Assembly: GCF_004762045.1 (NCBI RefSeq) | Contig: NZ_SJOM01000007.1 | Coordinates: forward strand, 5,445,798-5,509,797 | Length of the DNA: 64,000 nt | Direction of reading: 5' to 3' | Source: Mycobacterium sp. DL99 | GTDB lineage: Bacteria > Actinomycetota > Actinomycetes > Mycobacteriales > Mycobacteriaceae | In this document: positions 50,197 to 59,206 of the stretch, one piece after another | Numbering within the stretch: the stretch's first letter is position 1 | Layout of the letters: every line of letters starts with the position of its first letter | Notes under the pieces: model-generated | What the model was told of the DNA's origin: nothing | The model's database searches: none | The model's input: only the letters and a program-made list of their open reading frames with translations | Translations under genes and position numbers: made by a program

Positions 50197-51342
50197 TCAG
50201 AGCTTCTTGAGCTTGCGGACGACCTGGCTGTACAGCAGCTGAGACGTCAGGCCCTTGCGGAGCTTGCGCTGCAGCGGCCCGACATTCGCCAACACCAGAT
50301 ACCGGACACCGCAATTGCGCCACTCCGCCGCCTGCTCGACAACCTCGTCCACCGTCCCGCACAGGTACATCTCCCGAAGCAACGACGTCGGAACCGCCTT
50401 GATGTAGGACAGAGCCGTCTCCTCATCCCAGTCCTGCGGCAGGATGTCCTGCGCACCCGAGAAGCCGACACCCAGCGGATGCTGAGCGCCGTGGCGGGCA
50501 TAGAAGTCGTCGGGCGCGTTCAACGCGCCGGCCTTGATGACCTCGGATTCCAGCGCCTCATCGAGGTCCTCGGGCGTGCGCCCCGGAACGACCATGATCC
50601 AGAGGGCAGGCGTGATGACCATCGGATCGCGCCCGGCGTCGGAGGCCGCCGACCGCACGACATCGAGGCGCTGCGCGTACTCCTGCGGCGCATGGGGGAA
50701 CGCGGGAAAGAACCCCTCGGCGTACCGTCCGGCGGCCCGCAGCATTCTCGGGCCATGCGCGGCGATCCAGATCTCGGGCCAGCGTCCGCGATATGCGGGC
50801 AGATCGAAGATCGCGTTGTGCAGCGGGAACAACGGCGAATCACGGTTGACCAGTTCACCGTTCGACTCCCACAGGGCACGGATCGTGGCCATCGCCTCCT
50901 CGAACCGAGCCACCGGCCTCGCCCACTCGACGCCGTACGGTTCGTTGCCCTCACGCTCCCCGGCGCCGATGCCGAGGATGAACCGCCCCTTGGTGAGCAG
51001 GTTCATCGTCGCGGCGGCCTGCGCAGTGACGGCCGGATTGCGTCGCCCTGTATCGGTCACCCCGACTCCCAACCGCAGACGTGCAACCCGGTTGCGGGCG
51101 GCGAGGTTGCCCAGCATGGTCCACGGCTCCAGATAGGCATCGGCCGATGGCAGTAACTTGGCTCCGCCGCAGAACTTCGGTTGCCACAGCGTCCGTGGGA
51201 ACAACGCGTTGAGGTGGTCGGGTACCCAGAACGAGTCCACACCCCCGGCCACTGCACTCAGGTAATTGGCCCGGGTGAACGTGTCCACCGCCGGACGCGC
51301 GGCGATCGTCGGATCCATGATGCCGACGCGGAATCGAGTCAT
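50197..51342 (-). CDS. LLM-class F420-dependent oxidoreductase
   Basis: This is an intact 381-residue luciferase-like monooxygenase of the coenzyme F420 branch. The TIM-barrel start RVGIMDPTIAARPAVDTF, a core with LRLGVGVTDTGRRNPAVTAQ and RFILGIGAGEREGNEPYG, and the usual C-terminal YLVLANVG are present. F420 enzymes of this type reduce or oxidise diverse substrates, including lipid-derived ones, so the substrate cannot be stated. The next gene downstream (six bases away) is a decayed copy of it. About 45 bases separate it from menC upstream, so the men genes may be cotranscribed with it. Confidence 0.9.
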   Translation of the reverse strand: MTRFRVGIMDPTIAARPAVDTFTRANYLSAVAGGVDSFWVPDHLNALFPRTLWQPKFCGGAKLLPSADAYLEPWTMLGNLAARNRVARLRLGVGVTDTGRRNPAVTAQAAATMNLLTKGRFILGIGAGEREGNEPYGVEWARPVARFEEAMATIRALWESNGELVNRDSPLFPLHNAIFDLPAYRGRWPEIWIAAHGPRMLRAAGRYAEGFFPAFPHAPQEYAQRLDVVRSAASDAGRDPMVITPALWIMVVPGRTPEDLDEALESEVIKAGALNAPDDFYARHGAQHPLGVGFSGAQDILPQDWDEETALSYIKAVPTSLLREMYLCGTVDEVVEQAAEWRNCGVRYLVLANVGPLQRKLRKGLTSQLLYSQVVRKLKKL

Positions 51343-51387
51343 TCAGCGAGTGTCGAACGCGCGGGCCGGTTTCCTTAGCGTAGGGAC

Positions 51388-52359
51388 CTACTCCAATATC
51401 AGCGGGTAGCACTCCCGTACCCGATCGATCCACCACTGCCGCCGCTGCGGCGTCGCAGCCAGCGCAGACAACCGCGCAGGATCCGGCACTACCGCCCCGA
51501 CGGACAGGTAGCCGCCCACCGGCGCGGGCGCCTCCGCGACGTCCTCCACGAAAAGTCCGCCCGTGCCCAGCCCGCAGGCATGCCGCAACTCGGGCAGCGC
51601 CGCGGCGGCCAACAGTCCCCGGGCAATGCCCACCGCGGAATCCAGTGCACTGGACACCACGATCGGGATATCGATCTGCGCGGCGATGTCGAGCATCCGC
51701 GCCACCCCACCCAGCGGCGCCACCTTGAGCACCGCGACGTCAGCGGCGCGGGCCCGCACCACCCGCAGCGGGTCAGACGCCTTGCGGATCGACTCGTCAG
51801 CGGCGATCGGCACCGCCACCTGCCGGCGCAGTGCGGCCAACTCGTCGACCGTCGCGCACGGCTGTTCCAGATACTCCAGCGGTCCGTCGGCGGTCAGCGC
51901 CGTCGCGGCAGCCACCGCCTCCCGCAGCGTCCAGCCTGCATTCGCATCCACCCGCACCACCGGAACGTGTGCGCGCACGGCGTTGACCCGCGCGACGTCG
52001 TCGGCCAGCGTCTGACCCGGCTCGGCCACCTTGACCTTGGCCGTGCGCGCTCCGGGAAACCGCGCCAGAACCTCGGGCACCTGACCGGCCGGCACCGCAG
52101 GCACGGTGGCGTTGATCGGGACACGGTCGCGGTACACCGCCGGCGTCGGACCGTACGCGGCCTCGATCCCGGCCGCCAGCCAGGCCGCCGCCTCCGGCGC
52201 CTCGTATTCGGGGAACGCGCCGAACTCACCCCAGCCGGCCGGGCCGTCGATCAGCGCCACCTCACGAACCGTGATGTCGCGGAAGCGAACCCGCATCGGC
52301 AGGGAAACGACGTGAAGACGCTCCAGGAGCTCGTCCAGTGCCGGCGTCGCGTCAATCAC
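51388..52359 (-). CDS. menC: o-Succinylbenzoate synthase MenC
   Basis: This 323-residue enolase-superfamily enzyme dehydrates SHCHC to o-succinylbenzoate in menaquinone synthesis. The catalytic lysine pair motif KVKV, the metal-binding residues in VDANAGW, LEYLEQPC and ADESI, and the second lysine in LKVAPLGG are all visible. The start taken is GTG 52359. The frame runs 31 codons upstream into the end of the preceding gene. It is smaller than average OSBS but fits the mycobacterial type (326 residues in M. tuberculosis as I recall). It follows the antigen 85-type gene by 23 bases. Confidence 0.93.
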   Translation of the reverse strand: MIDATPALDELLERLHVVSLPMRVRFRDITVREVALIDGPAGWGEFGAFPEYEAPEAAAWLAAGIEAAYGPTPAVYRDRVPINATVPAVPAGQVPEVLARFPGARTAKVKVAEPGQTLADDVARVNAVRAHVPVVRVDANAGWTLREAVAAATALTADGPLEYLEQPCATVDELAALRRQVAVPIAADESIRKASDPLRVVRARAADVAVLKVAPLGGVARMLDIAAQIDIPIVVSSALDSAVGIARGLLAAAALPELRHACGLGTGGLFVEDVAEAPAPVGGYLSVGAVVPDPARLSALAATPQRRQWWIDRVRECYPLILE

Positions 52360-52382
52360 GCCGTCAATGATGCCCAAACCGG

Positions 52383-53345
52383 TCAGCCGGCGCCCAATGT
52401 CCGCTGGATGTCGGGCTTCATCTGGTTCAATTGCGCACCCCAGTAGCCCCACGTGTGGGTGCCGGTGGGCGGGAAGTTGAACACCGCGTTGTGCCCGCCC
52501 GCCGCGACGTACTGATCGCGGAAGTTGAAGTTGCTCTGCAGCGCAGTGTTTTCCAGGAAGGTCGAGGCGACGTCGTTACCGCCCAACTCTCCCGGCGTCC
52601 CCGAGCCGCAGTAGACCCAGATGCGAGTGTTGTTCGCCACCAGTCGCCCCACCTGCAGCGTCGGATCGTTGCGCGCCCACGCCGGATCACCGGGCGGGCC
52701 CCACATGGCCGTGGGCGAGAAACCACCGGAATCGCCCATCGCCAGCCCGATCAACCCGGGCCACGGGCCGGCCGACGGATTCAGGAACGCCGACAACGAC
52801 CCCGCATAGCGGAACTGCTGTGGGTAGTACGCGGCGAGAATCAGCGCCGAGCTGCCCGACATCGACAGCCCGACCACAGCGTTGCCCGACGAGGACACAT
52901 GCTTGTTCGCCGCCAGCCACTGCGGCAACTCACTGGTCAGGAACGTCTCCCACTTGTACGTCCATACCCCGCCGTTGCCCGCGGCGGGCTGGTACCAGTC
53001 GGTGTAGAAGCTCGACATACCGCCGACCGGCATGACCACCGACAGCCCGGATTGGTAGAACCACTCGAATGCCGGAGTCTCGATGTCCCACCCGCTGAAG
53101 TCGTCGCGGGCCCGCAAGCCGTCCAACAGATAGACCGCGTGAGACCCGCCGCCCTGGAACTGGACTTTGACATCGCGGCCCATCGCCCCTGACGGCACTG
53201 TCAGCATCTCGACCGGTAAACCCGCTCTTGACCAGGCATTTGCCGTCGGTGGCGGCTCGAGTAGTCCGCCGGTCACCACCATGGCCAGGGCAGTCAGAAA
53301 CCCGAACCCGCGAGCGAATCGCTTCAATCTATGCGCATGTGCCAT
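52383..53345 (-). CDS. Antigen 85-family esterase/mycolyltransferase
   Basis: This 320-residue exported protein has a signal peptide (about 1-37, ending TANAWS) and the whole antigen 85 catalytic domain: VEMLTVPSGAMGRDVKVQF, the nucleophile in GLSMSGSS (Ser161), Glu near CGSGTPGEL, and His near GTHTWGYW. It lies in the envelope and should transfer mycolic acids to trehalose or arabinogalactan. The length fits the Fbp group. The start is ATG 53345, with ATG 53360 as alternative. Its location inside the men cluster is unusual compared with M. tuberculosis as I recall it. Confidence 0.9.
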   Translation of the reverse strand: MAHAHRLKRFARGFGFLTALAMVVTGGLLEPPPTANAWSRAGLPVEMLTVPSGAMGRDVKVQFQGGGSHAVYLLDGLRARDDFSGWDIETPAFEWFYQSGLSVVMPVGGMSSFYTDWYQPAAGNGGVWTYKWETFLTSELPQWLAANKHVSSSGNAVVGLSMSGSSALILAAYYPQQFRYAGSLSAFLNPSAGPWPGLIGLAMGDSGGFSPTAMWGPPGDPAWARNDPTLQVGRLVANNTRIWVYCGSGTPGELGGNDVASTFLENTALQSNFNFRDQYVAAGGHNAVFNFPPTGTHTWGYWGAQLNQMKPDIQRTLGAG

Positions 53346-53432
53346 GTCCGCACCCCACATCTCCACGCACACGTATGGAGCCGAAGCTACTCCGCCCGGA
53401 ACGGGAAATACAGAGAAATCGGGCGCCAATTC

Positions 53433-54998
53433 CTACACGGTGGCGCGGTCGCGGCCCTCCCAGTACGGCTTGCGTAGGTCTTTCTTGAGGATCTTGCCGG
53501 TGGGATTTCGGGGCAATTCGTCGACGATATCCACTGATTTGGGACACTTGTAGGCCGCAAGATGTTCCCGGGCGAACGCGATCAGATCCCGTTCGGTGAC
53601 GTCCCCGTCCAGTGTCACAACGGCTTTCACCGACTCGCCCCATTTTTCGTCGGGCACGCCGATCACCGCGACCTCGGTGACCGCGGGATGTTCGGCCAGC
53701 ACCCGCTCGACCTCGATCGAGTAGATGTTCTCCCCACCGGAGATGATCATGTCCTTGAGCCGGTCCTCGACGAAGATGTACCCACCGTCGTCCACGCGGC
53801 CGATATCGCCCGTGCGGAACCAGCCCTCGGGCGTGATCGACTCCGCCGTGGCGTCCGGCCGGTTGAGATAACCCTTCATCAATTGCGGTGAACGGAACCA
53901 CAATTCACCCTGTTCGCCGACGGGCACATCGGCACCGGTGTCGGGGTCCACCACCCTGACCTCGCTGCCGGGGACGACGGTGCCCGCACTCATGAGCCGC
54001 GCTTCGGTCGCGCCGCGATGATCGTCCGGACCCAATCGGCTGATCGCACCGGACACCTCGGTCAACCCGTAGACCTGGATGAACTCCGTCTCGGGCCACG
54101 CCTGCAACGCAGAACGCAACAGCGGCAACGGCATTGGCGACGCACCGTAGGCAAAGGTCTTCAGCGCACCGAACAGCTTCACGGCGTCCTCACCGGTATC
54201 GAACACTTTGGACAGCACCGCAGGCACGAGGAACGTCCGGTTCGCCCCGGCCAGAATTCCGCCGGCCAACGCCATGCCGTCAACATCACGCGTCATGTAA
54301 CTCGGCGCCCCGTGGTGCAGCCCCCACTGCATGTACGACGACCCGCCGACATGGAACAGCGGCATGGCCACCAGGCTCTTGTCCCCGTCGCCGAGCGTCC
54401 AGCCCTCGAACGCATTGAGGGTGTGGGCGATGACGTTGGTGTGGGTGAGCGCAATGCCCTTGGGCCGGCCGGTGGTACCCGAGGAATACATGACGATCGC
54501 CACGTCGTCGGACTGCACGTCCGGTGCATGACCGACCGGCGACGCACCGGCGAGCAGCGCCTCATACTCGTCCCCGTCACCGCCCTCGGGGGTCACCGTC
54601 ACGATGTGCTCGACGGACGTGAGGCGGTCGGCGATCGCGTCGATGCCCGCCCGGAGCTCCTCACCGACCACCAGTACCTTCGCCCGGCAGTCGTTGAGCA
54701 CATAATCCAACTCGTCGGCGGCGAGCCGAAAGTTGATGATGGCGTTGGCCGCACCGAGTGACGCGGCCGCCAGCGTCATCTCGACACATGCCGGGTGGTT
54801 CTTGTCGAGGAACGCGACCACGTCGCCACGACCGACGCCCCACGCACTCAACGCACCGGCCAACCGCTGGACCCGGTCGTACCACTGCGACCAGGTCCAC
54901 GTACGGCCCAGATACGTGACCGCCTCCTCGTCAGGTTTGGTCACTGCCCAGTGGGCGACACGTTCGTCGAGAAACTTCGGAGCCGGCAAATCTGACAT
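53433..54998 (-). CDS. Acyl-CoA synthetase (AMP-forming, FadD-type)
   Basis: This is a 521-residue ANL-superfamily enzyme. ATG 54998 (MSDLPAPKFL) is taken as the start because the longer frame adds only seven residues. The P-loop-like AMP motif YSSGTTGRPKG is near residue 170. Later come YGLTEVSG, WFRTGDIGRVDDGGY and the C-terminal lysine region PRNPTGKILKKDLR. It activates a carboxylic acid as CoA thioester; short- to medium-chain or aromatic substrates are possible. It precedes the antigen 85-type gene on the same strand, 87 bases away. Confidence 0.88.
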   Translation of the reverse strand: MSDLPAPKFLDERVAHWAVTKPDEEAVTYLGRTWTWSQWYDRVQRLAGALSAWGVGRGDVVAFLDKNHPACVEMTLAAASLGAANAIINFRLAADELDYVLNDCRAKVLVVGEELRAGIDAIADRLTSVEHIVTVTPEGGDGDEYEALLAGASPVGHAPDVQSDDVAIVMYSSGTTGRPKGIALTHTNVIAHTLNAFEGWTLGDGDKSLVAMPLFHVGGSSYMQWGLHHGAPSYMTRDVDGMALAGGILAGANRTFLVPAVLSKVFDTGEDAVKLFGALKTFAYGASPMPLPLLRSALQAWPETEFIQVYGLTEVSGAISRLGPDDHRGATEARLMSAGTVVPGSEVRVVDPDTGADVPVGEQGELWFRSPQLMKGYLNRPDATAESITPEGWFRTGDIGRVDDGGYIFVEDRLKDMIISGGENIYSIEVERVLAEHPAVTEVAVIGVPDEKWGESVKAVVTLDGDVTERDLIAFAREHLAAYKCPKSVDIVDELPRNPTGKILKKDLRKPYWEGRDRATV

Positions 54999-55027
54999 GC
55001 CCCGAGCGTGCCACGGCACGCCAGCCG

Positions 55028-56647
55028 TCAGCCAGCTTTCGGATAAACCTGCCGCCCGGCCAGGAACGTGGCCTGTACCTCCAGGTCCGCGATGCTCTCC
55101 GGGGCGGTTTCACGGGGGTCCGCGGACACGATCACCAGGTCGGCGTACTTACCGACCTGGAGCGAACCGATCACGTTGTCGGCGAACAACTGCCACGCCG
55201 CATCGATCGTCTGCGCCCGGATCCCCTGCTCGACGGTCAGCCGCTCCTCGGGCGCCAGGACGCGGCCGCTCGGCGCGGTCCGCGTGACGGCCACGCTGAT
55301 GTTGCGCAGCGGCTCCTCCGGGGTGACCGGCGGATCGTTGTGCAGGGAGATCCGCATGCCCGTGGCCACCGCGGAGCCGGCGGGCATCCACCGTCCGCCG
55401 TGTTCGGGCCCGAACAACCCGTCGACGAGCACGTCGCCCCAGTAGTGCAGGTGGTCGACGAACAGGCTGCAGGTGACTCCGAGGGCGTGGGCACGCTGCA
55501 ACTGCTCGGGCGTGATGGCACCGACGTGTTCCAGCCGCAGCCGGTGATCGTCACGGGGATGCGCCCGCAGAACCTCTTCGTAGACGTCGAGGATGGTGTC
55601 CACCCCGGCGTCGCCGTGCACGTGGCAGGCCAACTGCCAGCCCTGCGGAAAGAACGTGCCGACGATCTCGGCGAGTTGCTCTTTCGTGTAGTTGGCGTGC
55701 CCGCAGGAGCCGGGCACCACCCCGATGGTCCGGGTGGCCTCGGTATCCAGGTACGGGAACGTCAGGTCGATGTTGCCGACCCATGGCGACCCGTCGACCC
55801 AGATCTTGATGCCGACCTGGCGCACGATGTCGTCCCCCTCGGACGGGGTGGCATCGGTGTGCAGGGCCGCGGTGGACATCTCGTAGGTACGCAACCGCAC
55901 CGTCAACTGGTCGTGCAGCTGCGCGAGCAGCGGCCGGAACATCGGGTCGAACGCCATCTCCGAGCAGGTCGTCAGCCCGGCGCGGTTCAGACGGGCGCAT
56001 TCGGCGGCCAGCATCGCCGGGTAGTCGCTCACCGAGATGGCGTCGCCCAGCAGTGGGAACACCGCTCCGGTCTCCTCGGCCGTGCCGTCGAGGTTGCCGT
56101 CGGCATCGCGCCCGTACTTGGCGCCCTTGGGGTCCGGGGTGTTCTTCGTCAGTCCGGCGCGGCGCGCCGCCGCAGAGTTGAAGTACGCCTTGTGACCCGA
56201 GTTGTGCACGATCACCAGCGGGGTATCCGGGGCGGTGGTGTCCAGCCAGGCCAGGGTGGGCTCCGGCAATCCGTGCTGCAGCAACGGATCCCAGCCGTTC
56301 AAGAAGGCACCTTCGGCCCCGCGTCTGGCCACCTCCGCGCCGATCGCGTCGAGCACCGCCTCGGCGTTCTCCAACGTGACCGGACGGATGTCGACGATGC
56401 GGCCTGACAAAGCCACCGCCTCCATCAACGGATGACCGTGCGCCTCAACGAAACCCGGCATGACGCAGCCGTCGGCCTCGCGGACGTCGGTCGCGGGGCC
56501 GACCCAGGCAGCCACCTCCGACCGGGACCCGACCGCGACGATGCGGCCGCCGGACACCGCGATCGCCTCGGCAGTGGGTCGCGCGGAGTCGACGGTGAGG
56601 ATGGTTCCGTAGAGGACGAGATCGGCCGGCACAGCGGGGCTGGTCAT
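55028..56647 (-). CDS. Amidohydrolase-family metal-dependent hydrolase (YtcJ-like)
   Basis: This 539-residue amidohydrolase (cyclic amidase, N-acyl or formamide type) has the first metal site GFVEAHGHP with His ligands at about residues 70-73. The second site is VHGDAGVDTI, a later His is in RLEHVGAI, and the conserved Asp is in SLHNDPPVTP. TVEQGIRAQTIDAAW lies near the C-terminus, in the family's typical place. It seems to be the counterpart of M. tuberculosis Rv0552 by position. The substrate is unknown. Divergent from the YCII-protein gene. Confidence 0.86.
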   Translation of the reverse strand: MTSPAVPADLVLYGTILTVDSARPTAEAIAVSGGRIVAVGSRSEVAAWVGPATDVREADGCVMPGFVEAHGHPLMEAVALSGRIVDIRPVTLENAEAVLDAIGAEVARRGAEGAFLNGWDPLLQHGLPEPTLAWLDTTAPDTPLVIVHNSGHKAYFNSAAARRAGLTKNTPDPKGAKYGRDADGNLDGTAEETGAVFPLLGDAISVSDYPAMLAAECARLNRAGLTTCSEMAFDPMFRPLLAQLHDQLTVRLRTYEMSTAALHTDATPSEGDDIVRQVGIKIWVDGSPWVGNIDLTFPYLDTEATRTIGVVPGSCGHANYTKEQLAEIVGTFFPQGWQLACHVHGDAGVDTILDVYEEVLRAHPRDDHRLRLEHVGAITPEQLQRAHALGVTCSLFVDHLHYWGDVLVDGLFGPEHGGRWMPAGSAVATGMRISLHNDPPVTPEEPLRNISVAVTRTAPSGRVLAPEERLTVEQGIRAQTIDAAWQLFADNVIGSLQVGKYADLVIVSADPRETAPESIADLEVQATFLAGRQVYPKAG

Positions 56648-56720
56648 GGTCGGATGCTAGAGCGTGGTGACGTTTGCCCGGGTGCGTCCCCAAAAGAACT
56701 TCAAAAAGTTCTGGGTGCCT

Positions 56721-56748
56721 TGTCGATTTCCGCGGGGTGCCGTTCGAC
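56721..56748 (+). promoter_or_regulatory. Candidate ECF42-type promoter upstream of the YCII protein
   Basis: TGTCGA at 56721-56726 and CGAC at 56745-56748 are separated by 18 bases, with the start codon of the YCII gene about 65 bases further on. From memory, the promoter recognised by ECF42 sigma factors has a TGTCGA -35 box and a CGA(T/C)-like -10 box. The sigma gene at 59207 is of that group, so this is its most likely target in the window. Confidence 0.6.
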
Positions 56749-56813
56749 GTACTAACGAGGGCTACTCAAGAACAATGGACGGGCCCCTTCCCGACACCAG
56801 AAGGAGACAGACA

Positions 56814-57272
56814 ATGTCGCGCTACATGCTGATCATGCGGTCCACCCCCGAAGCCGAGACTGCGATGGCCGAGCAGAACATCGACTTCAACGAGATCATC
56901 GCGTCGATGGGCCGCTACAACGAGGAGCTCATCAAGGCCGGCGTACTGCTGGCCGGCGAGGGATTGACCGACCCCGACGAAGGCTTCGTCGTCGATTTCA
57001 ATGCCGATCCCCCGGTGGTCACCGACGGGCCGTACACCGAGGCCAAGGAGCTGTTCAACGGGTTCTGGATGCTCGATGTGTCCTCCAAAGAGGAGGCCAA
57101 GCAGTGGGCGCGTAAGTGCCCGCTGGGCTGCGGCGTGAAGCTGGAGGTCCGCCGGGTCAGCGAAACCGATGAGTTTCCGCAGGACAACGAGTGGGTTCAG
57201 AAAGAGATCCAGTGGAAGGCCGAACTAGCAGAGAAGCTCGCCCAGCAGGCCCGCGAGGCCGCCAACCGCTGA
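56814..57272 (+). CDS. YCII/DGPF-domain protein
   Basis: This 152-residue protein starts at ATG 56814 behind AAGGAGA. It has a YciI-like fold: the opening YMLIMRST, then NEELIKAGVLLAGEGL, then the defining DGPYTEAKE (the DGPF motif position) and the GFWMLDV strand. The tail of about 35 residues is charged and helical. The family's biochemical role is unclear; members are commonly encoded beside ECF42 sigma factors and are their targets. Here the sigma gene lies 1.9 kb downstream, beyond fadD8, and the YCII gene has an ECF42-like promoter. Confidence 0.88.
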   Translation: MSRYMLIMRSTPEAETAMAEQNIDFNEIIASMGRYNEELIKAGVLLAGEGLTDPDEGFVVDFNADPPVVTDGPYTEAKELFNGFWMLDVSSKEEAKQWARKCPLGCGVKLEVRRVSETDEFPQDNEWVQKEIQWKAELAEKLAQQAREAANR

Positions 57273-57280
57273 CCTGGGCA

Positions 57281-57314
57281 CAGGCCCCGGCGGTCCCTAA
57301 CCCGCCGGGGCCTG
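57281..57314. terminator. Strong hairpin after the YCII gene
   Basis: Arms CAGGCCCCGGCGG (57281-57293) and CCGCCGGGGCCTG (57302-57314) are perfect 13-base complements with an eight-base loop, beginning eight bases after the YCII stop. This should stop transcription before fadD8 and so separate the two units. Confidence 0.75.
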
Positions 57315-57479
57315 GCTCCCACCCCCACAATCAGTCACATTAGGCAGCGTCAACAGGGTCGACACGAGTAGCGCGCTACCTGTATTTCGATCCGTATATC
57401 GCTCCGCGGCGACCTCGTGTTACGCCGACATCGGGGGATCGGCTCCACGGTTTCTGGAACACGTTCTAATCTGGACCCC

Positions 57480-59090
57480 ATGAGTGATGCGCTGCTGCAC
57501 CATCCCATCCATTCCGGCCACCTCACGGTCGGCGCGCTCAAGCGCAACAAGGACAAGCCTGTGCTGTTCCTCGGCGACACCACCCTGACCGGTGGCGAGC
57601 TCGCGGAACGCATCAGCCAGTACATTCAGGCCTTCGAAGCGCTCGGCGCGGGCACCGGCGAAGGCGTCGGCCTGCTGTCGCTGAACCGCCCCGAGGTGCT
57701 GATGATCATCGGCGCCGGCCAGACCCAGGGGTACCGTCGCACCGCACTACACCCTCTCGGTTCGCTGGACGATCACGCCTACGTGCTGTCCGACGCCGAG
57801 GTGACGACCCTCATCATCGACCCCACGCCGGCGTTCGTGGAGCGGGCCCTGGGGTTGCTGGAGAAGGTGCCGTCGCTGCGGCAGGTGCTGACGATCGGAC
57901 CGGTGCCCGAGGCCCTGGCCGCCTCCAGCGCCTCGGTCTCCGACCTCACGGCCGAGGCCGCCAAGTACTCCCCGGCGCCCTTGGTGGCCGCCGAACTCGC
58001 TCCCGAGCACGTCGGCGGCCTGACCTACACCGGCGGCACCACCGGTAAGCCCAAGGGCGTGATGGGCACGGTGCGCTCGATCTCCACTATGACGACCATT
58101 CAGCTCGCCGAGTGGGAGTGGCCCGAGAACCCGCGCTTCCTGATGTGCACCCCGCTGTCGCATGCCGGCGCGGCCTTCTTCACACCGACCATCGTCAAGG
58201 GCGGCGAACTGGTGGTGCTGACCAAGTTCGACCCGGCCGAGGTGCTGCGGGTGATCGAGGAACAGCGCATCACCGCGACCATGCTGGTGCCGTCGATGAT
58301 CTACGCGCTGATGGACCACCCGGACTCGCACACCCGCGACCTGTCCTCGCTGGAGACCGTGTACTACGGCGCCTCGGCGATGAACCCGGTGCGGCTGGCC
58401 GAGGCGCTCAAGCGCTTCGGGCCGATCTTCGCGCAGTACTACGGCCAGTCCGAGGCCCCGATGGTGATCTCGTACCTGGGCAAGAAGGATCACGACGAGA
58501 AGCGGCTGACCTCCTGTGGCAGGCCCACGCTGTTCGCCCGGACCGCGCTACTGGACGCTTCCGGCCAGCCCGTGCCGCAGGGCGAGGTCGGCGAGATCTG
58601 TGTGTCCGGGCCACTGCTGGCCGGCGGCTACTGGAAGCTGCCCGAGGCCACCGCCGACACCTTCAAGGACGGCTGGCTGCACACCGGCGACATGGCCCGC
58701 GAGGACGAGGACGGCTACTGGTTCATCGTCGACCGGGTCAAGGACATGATCGTCACCGGCGGATTCAACGTGTTCCCGCGTGAGGTGGAAGACGTTGTGG
58801 CCGAACATCCCTCGGTGGCGCAGGTGTGCGTGATCGGCACCCCCGACGAGAAGTGGGGCGAGGCCGTGACCGCGGTGATCGTGCTGCGGCCCGACGCCGC
58901 CTCCGACGACGAGGCGGTGGCCAAGGTGACCGCGGAGATCCAGTCGTCGGTCAAGGACCGCAAGGGCTCGGTGCAATCGCCCAAGCAGGTGATCGTCGTC
59001 GACTCCGTGCCGGTGACCGCACTCGGCAAGCCCGACAAGAAGGCCGTCCGGGCTCAGTTCTGGGAGGGCGCCGCCCGCGCGATCGGCTGA
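57480..59090 (+). CDS. fadD8: Acyl-CoA synthetase FadD8-like
   Basis: This is a 536-residue AMP-forming acyl-CoA synthetase from ATG 57480. The motif TYTGGTTGKPKG lies near residue 182. YYGQSEAPMV, DGWLHTGDMAREDEDGY and PVTALGKPDKKAVR follow in family order. FadD8 of M. tuberculosis (Rv0551c) is a little longer (571 residues as I recall) and occupies the same position between menB and the Rv0552-type amidohydrolase. The substrate is a fatty or other organic acid, activated for degradation or lipid synthesis. It lies between the YCII gene and the ECF sigma gene. Confidence 0.88.
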   Translation: MSDALLHHPIHSGHLTVGALKRNKDKPVLFLGDTTLTGGELAERISQYIQAFEALGAGTGEGVGLLSLNRPEVLMIIGAGQTQGYRRTALHPLGSLDDHAYVLSDAEVTTLIIDPTPAFVERALGLLEKVPSLRQVLTIGPVPEALAASSASVSDLTAEAAKYSPAPLVAAELAPEHVGGLTYTGGTTGKPKGVMGTVRSISTMTTIQLAEWEWPENPRFLMCTPLSHAGAAFFTPTIVKGGELVVLTKFDPAEVLRVIEEQRITATMLVPSMIYALMDHPDSHTRDLSSLETVYYGASAMNPVRLAEALKRFGPIFAQYYGQSEAPMVISYLGKKDHDEKRLTSCGRPTLFARTALLDASGQPVPQGEVGEICVSGPLLAGGYWKLPEATADTFKDGWLHTGDMAREDEDGYWFIVDRVKDMIVTGGFNVFPREVEDVVAEHPSVAQVCVIGTPDEKWGEAVTAVIVLRPDAASDDEAVAKVTAEIQSSVKDRKGSVQSPKQVIVVDSVPVTALGKPDKKAVRAQFWEGAARAIG

Positions 59091-59119
59091 GTCTCCCTGC
59101 CGTTCCCTGCGCGAGCAGT

Positions 59120-59140
59120 CCCCCGCAAGCGGGAGGGGCC
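59120..59140. repeat. GC-rich hairpin between fadD8 and the sigma gene
   Basis: CCCGC (59122-59126) and GCGGG (59129-59133) pair across two bases, with further CCCC/GGGG pairing just outside. This compact element with its flanks resembles a short intergenic repeat I have seen in other mycobacterial genomes. It may also serve as a terminator for fadD8. Confidence 0.4.
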
Positions 59141-59206
59141 CCCAGCGTAGGTACCCGGAATCACGCGATTTGGGGTACCCGCGCGTCTGCTCGGCAGAAT
59201 GGGTGA

